In this document: positions 61,476 to 64,000 of the stretch, piece after piece | How positions within the stretch are numbered: the stretch's first letter is position 1 | How the letters are laid out: every line of letters begins with the position of its first letter | Assembly (NCBI GenBank): GCA_949317995.1 | Contig: OX439043.1 | Location: 44,955,560 to 45,019,559, forward strand | Length of the DNA: 64,000 bases | Direction of reading: 5' to 3' | Source: Acholoe squamosa | Lineage: Eukaryota; Annelida; Polychaeta; Phyllodocida; Polynoidae | The notes under the pieces: model-generated | What the model saw: only the letters and a program-made list of their open reading frames with translations | Databases searched by the model: none | Told to the model about the DNA's origin: nothing | Made by a program: the position numbers and the translations under genes

Positions 61476-62358
61476 AAGTGGCAGCATGTTGTACCAACCC
61501 AGCATCATAAGCATGGGGAGATAATTATAAAAGGTGGTCGCTACAATAATAGAATAGCTCTGCACCAGAGTATCATGATTACATATTGAATGTTATGCGT
61601 CAAGTGGTTTATTATCCAAATACTCACCAAAGCAGGCAATGCTTACCCTTGTTCCCGCAATCTGCATCAAAAGAGGACGTCACCTGCGTTCTCAGTTTGA
61701 AAAAAAATACCCCCCCCCCCAACATTCCACTCATATTTGAGCTAGAAACGCATACCTTAATTTTGAAAAGTCGGTGGGGGGCTAAAAAGGTCCCTTATTC
61801 TAGAAAACAAGATGTTTTGATGTTATCACCAGCTAAACTGAAACATGACCATCCAGTCGCCATCTCAGCCCCATTTCCTCAAATAAATATCTATCTGCAA
61901 GACAATCATATAATCCATCTGAAATAAGAGACCCTTTATCTGGAAGCCCACAGAGATTCCATGAGAAATAAATGACTCTTTAATCAAAATTCACCGATTC
62001 ACCGAAAAAGACACCTTCTTTTGGAAATCAAGGGCATTGGAAATATATGGGAAAATACCCTTATTTCACTTTTTTTTTTAACGCGGGTGACGTGCCCCAT
62101 GTGTATAGAGTGCAGGGATCGGGATGCTTACCTTAACGTAGAACCGAAACGGTTGCTGACGAGGTTCAGCAGGCTGTCTTGGTTGGTCACGTGAAGGTTT
62201 GAGAACTCGGGACGCAGCGAGACTCGAGACCAGAGTTTGCTGTCATACGCAATGAGGCGCCATTTGCGGCAGACACTGGCGATGTGGCAGAGATCCTTGT
62301 GCCGGAGGTACGAAAAGATGGCCAGCAGAACCTTGTCTGGTAGTTTGTCTATGGTTTT
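32014..62358 (-). CDS. F-box/leucine-rich-repeat protein, 7 exons (5' partial)
   Basis: Exons in order of translation: 62132-62358, 58444-58694, 57825-58091, 37805-37971, 37203-37405, 36749-36928, 32014-32185. They total 1467 nt (488 residues plus stop) with all phases matching. The visible protein opens with an F-box, KTIDKLPDKVLLAIFSYLRH then CRKWRLIAYDSKLWSRV, which in this family binds SKP1 in an SCF ubiquitin ligase. Leucine-rich repeats that would recruit the substrate follow: PNLKIVNLYGISF, IHLECLALAFCLRV, KKLRTLLLQHC, RIHELDISSTEL, LKAIDISYTVGL, NKLERLEIQWDPD and PALKSMTLTDGEYYE. The product ends YRDLLFN. The first visible exon begins in phase 0 just after CCCACAG, so at least one exon lies further 5'; a short open stretch at 63968-64000 may belong but has no firm donor. 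The intron between 57825 and 37971 holds a complete Gypsy element. Confidence 0.88.
33138..33379. mobile_element. Palindromic repeat family A, copy 3
   Basis: Complete copy of 242 bp with AGGTCGAATCCCACATGGCG and CGCCATGTGGGATTCGACCT ends, in the last intron of the F-box gene. Confidence 0.85.
33753..34582. mobile_element. Palindromic repeat family A, copy 4, interrupted
   Basis: Starts AGGTCGAATCCCACATGGCG and ends GCCATGTGGGATTCGACCT, but is 830 bp long because another element (33798-34382) sits near its left arm. With that removed it matches the usual 245-bp unit. Confidence 0.8.
33798..34382. mobile_element. Inverted-repeat element nested in family A copy 4
   Basis: Left end AGATGAGGGGAAAGGGCCCTCC and right end GGAGGACCCTTTCCCCTCATCT are inverted repeats with one mismatch. 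The 585-bp body has no ORF. Both flanks are family A sequence, so it inserted into that repeat. A target duplication could not be fixed with confidence. Confidence 0.75.
34809..35050. mobile_element. Palindromic repeat family A, copy 5
   Basis: 242 bp, ends AGGTTGAATCCCACATGGCG and CCATGTGGGATTTAACCT. Both ends carry the matching change (GTTGAATCC with GGATTTAAC nearly complementary). Intronic in the F-box gene. Confidence 0.8.
35531..35886. repeat. 178-bp tandem duplication, two units
   Basis: The stretch TACGTTTATTCATGTACCCC ... CACTCTTGGGGC is present twice, starting at 35531 and 35709 (period 178), with only one difference noticed by eye (GGACTC versus GGGCTC). Each unit spans the junction between the long-subtype copy and the left arm of the inner copy, so the duplication happened after the nested insertion. 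Confidence 0.88.
35815..36027. mobile_element. Palindromic repeat family A, innermost copy 8
   Basis: 213 bp with AGGTCGAATCCCACATGGCG and CGCCATGTGGGATTCGACCT ends, flanked by TTA on the left and TAT on the right. Its left arm also exists as the duplicated fragment at 35637-35708. Confidence 0.8.
36322..36669. mobile_element. Palindromic repeat family A, long subtype, copy 9
   Basis: Ends AGGTCGAATCCCACTTGTCG and CGCCAAGTGCGATTCGACCT; interior words CATAGAACACAAGCAC and its inverse GTGCCCTTGTGTTCTATG form the inner arms. It ends about 80 bp from an F-box exon. Confidence 0.8.
38215..38548. mobile_element. CAGGGGCGTAGGAA-type repeat, copy 2 (left end lost)
   Basis: Matches 23823-24185 from CCAATCATAAAGGA through TTGCCAAGAATTCATAATAA to GAAGATTTGCTTCCTACGCC at the right end. 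The expected left terminus is missing. In the long F-box intron. Confidence 0.7.
38553..38655. repeat. AGCGTTGGTTCC repeat, related to 39049-39184
   Basis: Shares AGCGTTGGTTCC, CTAATCCGA, GTATAGAAAAAAATCGGTCG and GATTAGC with 39049-39184. Confidence 0.6.
39049..39184. mobile_element. Foldback element, AGCGTTGGTTCCACAG termini
   Basis: Left AAGCGTTGGTTCCACAG and right CTGTGGAACCAGCGCTT are inverted, and the inner arms also pair (AATCGGCCGGAATAGC with CTAATCCGACCGATT). Confidence 0.75.
39196..39535. repeat. Candidate element with TGTTCAGGTA ends
   Basis: TGTTCAGGTATCCCGACCGAC at the left and TTACCTGAACA at the right form a short inverted pair around an A/T-run-rich body. It lies inside the split SINE copy. 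Weaker than the other elements because the inverted ends are only about 10 bp. Confidence 0.4.
40079..40377. mobile_element. Near-complete palindrome (foldback MITE), CACTGAAAACAT termini
   Basis: Left CACTGAAAACATCC and right ATGTTTTCAGTG are inverse. The arms continue AGTCAGCGGTGACCACTTTA / TAAAGTGGTCACCGCTGACT and ACTACAACTTTAGGTAGTCA / TGACTACCTAAAGTTGTAGT, so nearly the whole 299 bp folds into one hairpin. Intronic in the F-box gene; no ORF. Confidence 0.88.
41506..41509. other. Target-site duplication, left (GTAT)
   Basis: GTAT directly before the left LTR is repeated directly after the right LTR at 54359-54362, which is the size expected for Ty3/Gypsy integration. Confidence 0.8.
41510..41884 (-). 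repeat. 3' LTR of the Gypsy element
   Basis: In the minus orientation it holds a TATA box (TATATAAAG; plus 41730-41738) and an AATAAA poly(A) signal (plus 41607-41612), in the order expected for U3 and R/U5. No difference from the 5' LTR was found by eye over 375 bp. Confidence 0.93.
41885..41897 (-). other. Polypurine tract
   Basis: TCTGGGGGAGTGG on the minus strand directly abuts the 3' LTR, the position where plus-strand DNA synthesis is primed. Confidence 0.75.
41898..43406 (-). other. AT-rich non-coding region between ORF3 and the 3' LTR
   Basis: About 1.5 kb without a meaningful ORF in an otherwise coding element. It holds a duplicated hairpin (42103-42127 and 42215-42239), another hairpin at about 42456-42497 (CACGGTG...CACCGTG around an AT core), and a direct repeat GTGCTAAAGTTTATAGT at about 42817 and 42892. 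A role in RNA export, packaging or translation is possible but not shown. Confidence 0.6.
43407..46355 (-). CDS. Gypsy ORF3: zinc-finger-like, coiled-coil protein in the env position
   Basis: From the ATG at 46355 the ORF gives 982 residues (six codons of open frame precede it from a GTG). The N-terminal 120 residues are acidic and Ser/Pro/Ala-rich. A folded-looking part follows (YDGRYLYVHPELQ, PPEWLRDWPWFQRGL, WVGCVWDTDG), then a Ser/Thr linker. At about residues 510-585 are finger-like Cys/His sets, CPFSIC...HLVEAH and CDPSYGKKGKKC...HQKKCH. Next come a basic Arg/Ser stretch, a Pro/Ala/Gly linker and a C-terminal coiled coil (AEKQRLETLIRDDVKAQEEA). No signal peptide, transmembrane segment or furin-type site is seen, so it does not look like an envelope protein. 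It is visibly more GC-rich than pol. Function unknown; nucleic-acid binding is suggested by the fingers and basic part. Confidence 0.85.
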   Translation of the reverse strand: MAEESVAAAKLSGDPDKLTPSAEAFPEALSPVTQEESEMMDVEEPTDRSFEEKLASFSLNEPEKLLSPLPAEGSGATASAEPAATESETTQVDGQKDEWKPAVAEPFPASYDGRYLYVHPELQAQVTYADGTPVRMDPKVRIAIEGVMAPEQLTRMPPEWLRDWPWFQRGLMVDAGFRETVYAANRAFELGAYPKPDKSLWNVKATNINWVGCVWDTDGQTYPRPSAIRTPCRTTKEFREAAANFEQWDDGYYITEQELVDVQNNSLIGLDRAAALRTVIVRRMTAEQEAQEEAKRAAEAPAPPIPDLKLATRSSASATSATGSTTTPVEATTSSTSGTQEPEEDWKVSKNRRSAARKLKNLPDSARAEPKPSTSTTGSTAMEVESSDEESVHESSVEYDEKATPSTQTEAERWANAKSGFKTRIPTCFSDCAYGVKKDGSTLYACPDSINKNDESDDEDWMRLSDEDPNPSKAYRKMWLMLNHTEGYYTYTQRRKLRWALEKWYGDDQKSCPFSICQDASDVSIRTWSTPARFQRHLVEAHFHHHPVYICDPSYGKKGKKCTTKVQYNRRSDLARHQKKCHAEGLDGARKRIMELHQELMKEFDSLSEDAWSKIRPGDQVLCEVPKTKDSKLRAKIVLTPGKGKLDMHESLWQKCEESGKDAKRARERSRRDQNRGGNGNGQSTTKPKVRAEDRSRSPLTRHPAEQAQGTPVFKKPEPAGYAGAVSKPGKVSSRNFPSLNQGPGPESQTLVVGKDGRLMPKKTTASAAAGSASAPAAPPVTFTQEQLNMYLQMGLKQNVPPAFCVPTTGVSGSPKPGSGPQAASTPPKAVAAPEKPKDAITIKTGNAEVWFEKSRQGEADVQKAIYTHWEKTVREKAIEFHQGLLNETLLCMKQVGDAEKQRLETLIRDDVKAQEEAASAAQEKAAMDVHVLEKRVKEEITRNTNLNTKFMRVFGVDLDEWDGTPESALALLKKKHAKKSV
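46374..46864 (-). other. Spacer between pol and ORF3
   Basis: About 490 bp without an extended minus-strand ORF. How ORF3 is expressed (spliced or subgenomic RNA, internal start) is not evident; no clear splice pair or promoter was identified. Confidence 0.5.
46865..51066 (-). CDS. pol: Gypsy pol polyprotein (protease, RT, RNase H, integrase)
   Basis: The frame is open from at least 51066 to the stop at 46865; the first in-frame GTG at 50950 is unlikely to be the start because expression is probably by frameshift from ORF1. Numbering from that GTG: aspartic protease motif LVDTGAS with Asp96, reverse transcriptase with Asp454 (TLDLQSGYW) and the YLDD box at 516-519, and RNase H FILDTDASNDS near 665-674. 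The integrase has an HHCC zinc site near 911-951 and the DDE triad Asp980, Asp1040 and Glu1076. After it come a GPF-type module (NWDGPFTI) and a basic tail with an AT-hook-like GQGRPKK. No chromodomain was recognised. Intact throughout. Confidence 0.95.
51061..53844 (-). CDS. gag: Gypsy ORF1, gag-like, with coiled coil and zinc knuckle
   Basis: The frame is open from near the LTR; the first ATG is at 53844, giving 927 residues (numbering below counts from the earlier open codon at 53958, about 38 more). Residues 140-340 form a long coiled coil with Leu/Glu/Lys heptads. Residues 400-590 are Pro/Gly/Asn/Ser-rich and low in complexity. Residues 635-800 resemble the capsid-type retrotransposon gag domain (WKDRYQAFVDEV, ALNQWRAAYGIYG, FIQFYSGLRDPDHK). 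Near residue 930 is a CCHC knuckle, CFRCQKLGHYAPEC. It would form the virus-like particle that packages the RNA. The coiled coil makes it much longer than typical Gypsy Gag. It ends GVSTEEN and TAA, overlapping the pol frame. Confidence 0.88.
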   Translation of the reverse strand: MLQAHSDPQDAESASWRDPGPHYNDSEENLPDSVRREQSIQRHSNLIGQHSIVDELCDSMFEVGGSTNPEHPAPMRKRVTFGELPYRLPRPELPILDYSAIDGDLTYAVSEGEELKRPDVLLLNETYVTLNENLNTLVKAKDEVLHEKLQMEEDLTGMRKEFEARRSEYMKELESEELKLQSMRDSFNKEYDNRHISIQTYIDTNDQLNLDKAKFESEIRHYQEELDKLKLQCSKQAEDNETIRVGIIAYNKQLEEDRQKLTNELQELQATAITLDKYVEAAQLTIGNIDPAVVSTMLGKTSKDATPIRYSPFVDDGADKNVVSGIYKKPDNAAVNGTASKPVVPMLDTIGPAPPIPDLSHKIKATHDGATGNNNNSPVAQPRAPGPMRHMLTPPSYFPQPGHSTQAVPRLPNPPPGSGNGPTDGRFPRPNPPQNNINGGTHQPRTSSYGYRNNYNPSGSGNYQNGNSYNQGWNQNDSYPRYASSGNTGHNSGYPGGSSGGYNNNGPPRGNPPGGPGGSGFGGSGSGGDGRKPNRRTSMPAGMQTIFDRSQCIQNLGIDCYRKGADGMEVMNWSMREADRLRGCNNPARRQARIPPPYDSNDPWKDRYQAFVDEVNCSGWTKEEALPYLICWLNKGGKVALNQWRAAYGIYGTYDQLVECAAYLFGSIVREDPWVSFKKRTQKPKESHKVFGLELQDLLSKARPNWAHDDDCYLQELFIQFYSGLRDPDHKQVVWDSWKDDTSFSDLFIAIDGHDMKKRLVGLGPNPIRAAPFQYGGTPAPVYDTSQLAPVESNEVDEKDEYVSDENGDYIGSVHVAGKYYRQKRYRKVHSRGRGGFVAGKTASGSTQPGSVASTANPTVAAPVAPTNMMETLLAGLTEALKRPRVDKSQRRCFRCQKLGHYAPECMAEKPVPRRQESVSGVSTEEN
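51064..51070 (-). other. Candidate -1 frameshift site between ORF1 and pol
   Basis: The last ORF1 codons are GAG GAA AAC TAA. Shifting back one base inside GGAAAAC enters the pol frame, which is open across this point. The heptamer is not a canonical XXXYYYZ slip site because the first three bases are GGA, so this is inference from the frame relation. Confidence 0.5.
53965..53982 (-). other. Primer-binding site
   Basis: One base after the 5' LTR the minus strand reads TGGTGCCGTGACCAGTTA, beginning with the TGG that pairs with a tRNA CCA end. The tRNA species was not identified. Confidence 0.7.
53984..54358 (-). repeat. 5' LTR of the Gypsy element
   Basis: Same 375 bp as 41510-41884; TATA box in minus orientation at about plus 54204-54212. 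This copy would drive element transcription, in the same direction as the F-box gene in whose intron it sits. Confidence 0.93.
54359..54362. other. Target-site duplication, right (GTAT)
   Basis: Matches 41506-41509. Confidence 0.8.
54363..56750. other. F-box gene intron, no further gene seen
   Basis: Ordinary AT-rich intron sequence; no exon, tRNA head or clear inverted repeat recognised. Confidence 0.45.
56755..57565. repeat. Long-period tandem repeat, about 150-160-bp unit, five copies
   Basis: The phrase TATTGTAATYATGACCTTG recurs at about 56869, 57031, 57190, 57334 and 57481. Each is followed by an AAATGACCTTG-type word, a CTGAATCAGCATCCTCAAGA-type word, CAGAATCAGGCAATGTCCTC and AACAAGACT. 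Units are diverged and vary in length. It ends about 260 bp from an F-box exon. Confidence 0.8.
58184..58364. mobile_element. MITE with GGCCATCCAC ends, copy 3 (inverted body)
   Basis: Ends GGGGGCCATCCACATATGAC and GTCATTTATGGATGACCCC. The body contains GGAATTAATTTTCC, AAAATGGTCAAATTTT and C/G runs matching the copies at 18509-18836 in opposite orientation. Lies in an F-box gene intron. Confidence 0.8.
59463..59749. mobile_element. Foldback element of about 287 bp
   Basis: The two halves are inverted: TACTGGAGCTTGTTACCAGC, GTACCAGTCGGCCCCCGAGA, GGACCGCAGT and TTGGTTAATAAATAAT on the left match GCTGGTAGTCAGCTCCAGTA, TCTCGGGGGTCAGTTGGTAC, ACTGCAGTCC and the AACCAATGAAATAA region on the right. 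Outer ends are GCCCCATGGGC and GCCCATAGGGC. Intronic; no ORF. Confidence 0.8.
59750..62131. other. F-box gene intron, mainly unassigned
   Basis: Contains a GGGGCGGATCCAG-type repeat fragment with C-runs at about 60464-60590 (similar words at 41290-41345 and 58822-58845) and the TA microsatellite below. No exon recognised. Confidence 0.45.
61404..61473. repeat. TA dinucleotide microsatellite
   Basis: About 35 uninterrupted TA units in an F-box gene intron. Confidence 0.95.
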
Positions 62359-64000
62359 CTGTGGGAGTTGAGATGGGAGGTAGGGGTAAGGGGCGAGAGT
62401 GGGAGGGGAAAATGAAATCGAATATTAATTTCTATTCTTAATAATAATTATACCCTTAAAGTGGCATAGTCCGATGATTGAGGTTGAAAAATCAATCCCC
62501 TCATATTCCCCATAATTTAGCTTTTATTTTAAGAAATCTTCTGATTAATAGCTATTTTGCTAGTTTTGGCATACACACTCTAATTCCACCCATATAGACT
62601 ATCCACTGCAAAATACCTACATACACTGAAAAGATAAGGCTTAAAAAGGTACTCTGTAGTGATCACTTTTTGTCATCTTATTGATGGTCCCGAGGGGGAG
62701 TACCCCACGATCTTTAAGGTGATCACACATGATCACCCTGGGTGATCACTACAGAGTACCTGTCTGAACTGTTTAGAGAGGGGTTTGTGAATAATTACGT
62801 CGTCATTAATTAAGATTTTTGCATAAATTTGCATAATTATCCCCTTCCCTCCCCACAACCAAGCATCCATTGAGGGCACTTACAGCTGACTTATGATGCC
62901 TTGGTGAGGCATACATGTAGTTTTTGTATAAGGAATATTAGCCATTCCCCATGGTTATAATTATGGTTTGAGTGACAAAAGAGGTGTCAATCATTTAACA
63001 TGCTTTCGTCTTTGATACTTTTGACCAAACATTTTTGATCAATTAACATTCCCTTATAGAGAAAGAGGACCTTAACTCATCAATAGTGATCACCTTAATA
63101 GAATCCTATATTTTCAGTGTGCATGTTGTATGCCCTATCTCAGCTTGATTAGGCTATGCACAGCATTTTATAGTCGACTATCCCTATATAATATAATGTT
63201 TTTACATTGTTTGGAACCAAATAAAATCGATTTTGAAAATCGGACTATGCCACTTTAACTGAACAGACACAATTCAATTGAGTGATTCTGGTGTCTTTCG
63301 ACGAATTTTGTGACAACTTATTTCAGGAAAAGGATGCAGAAGAATTGGACCTATATGCCCTACATGTAACATAATTCTGACCTATAGCCCACTCTATTTC
63401 AATTTGCAGAATACTGTTGGAACCATTGATAATTCCTTTAACGCAGTTTCCTATTTCTCTGTAAAGGTGTTTCAATCTTTTAGACAGGGTTAGAATGCCC
63501 ATATTATACTATCCTCTTGTACTTTTTAAATTGTTGGGTGGCATAGCATCATCACCTGTTTTGTACTATCGTCAATAGTGCAATAAAGTAAGATCATGTC
63601 ATAGATAATCATAAAAAGCGATGTTGGATTTTATCCGTCATGCAATGATACACTTGGTCGAGAAGGTGTTAAAAGGGGAATCGTGGCAGCATGATCTAGT
63701 CTACGCGTAAACCATAATATTATGTGCACCCTATACCAGGCAACATATGTTACAAAAACATGATATATTCAGTATTGGATTCAGTGTCTAGTTCTCACAA
63801 AGCTATATCTGAAAATTGAATTTACTGAAACACTGTTGACTGAATTACAGCAAGTAACACAGTTATGATAGAGTAGTACTGAATGGGCATAACGATAACA
63901 ACAATTATTATCGTATTTAATATATTTCTTTGTAATGTGTCATAAATTTCAAGAAAATTAACTGGTTGGCCATCAGCCGCTTGGCCACTGTTATCTCATC
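62359..64000. other. Region 5' of the F-box exon
   Basis: 62645-62761 has an inverted pair, AAAGGTACTCTGTAGTGATC and GATCACTACAGAGTACCT, and CACTGAAAAG / TTTTCAGTGTGC words occur at about 62625 and 63113, so a foldback element is likely. The terminal 33 bases (63968-64000) are open on the minus strand and could be part of the preceding F-box gene exon, but the donor is unclear. Confidence 0.4.

Overview
The window is nuclear DNA of an animal, most likely a marine invertebrate (a lower deuterostome such as amphioxus, or a lophotrochozoan). The reasons are short exons with GT-AG introns, animal-type gene families, and AT-rich intergenic DNA packed with tRNA-derived SINEs, small inverted-repeat (MITE/foldback) elements, minisatellites and an intact Ty3/Gypsy LTR retrotransposon. 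I cannot name the species from sequence alone. Nothing is bacterial: there are no operons, ribosome-binding sites or CRISPR arrays.

Layout. (1) 1.85-3.16 kb, plus strand: the last three exons of a secreted short-chain collagen C4-like protein. (2) 6.08-17.81 kb, minus strand: a 17-exon beta-galactosidase-like glycosyl hydrolase (GH35). I rebuilt it exon by exon; every splice phase agrees and it gives 658 residues with both catalytic glutamates. Its introns hold several minisatellites, TA microsatellites and small inverted-repeat elements. (3) 20.6-26.57 kb, plus strand: an LRAT-domain (NlpC/P60-like) protein with a Gly-rich hydrophobic tail, plus a probable first exon 4.9 kb upstream, arranged head-to-head with the galactosidase. 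(4) 32.01-62.36 kb, minus strand: seven exons (488 codons plus stop) of an F-box/leucine-rich-repeat protein running from the F-box to the stop; only the extreme N-terminus is missing.

The F-box gene is full of mobile DNA. Its second-to-last intron carries a cluster of one palindromic repeat family, in one place nested three deep. Its 19.9-kb third intron contains a complete 12.85-kb Gypsy element (41,510-54,358) in the same orientation as the gene. The element has 375-bp LTRs that look identical by eye, a 4-bp GTAT target duplication, a primer-binding site, a purine tract, a gag-like ORF, a pol ORF in the -1 frame, and a large third ORF downstream of pol. That third ORF is not an envelope protein: it is a soluble, acidic/low-complexity, zinc-finger-like and coiled-coil protein of 982 residues. 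A 1.5-kb AT-rich non-coding stretch follows it and holds a duplicated RNA-type hairpin whose stem is kept through a wobble change. This element, and its third ORF in particular, is the best candidate here for something undescribed.

ORF starts near non-ATG codons were re-examined. The starts given for ORF1, pol, ORF3 and the LRAT exon follow ATG codons, splice sites or frameshift logic. All exon coordinates are read by eye from splice signals and protein continuity; no alignment or transcript was available.
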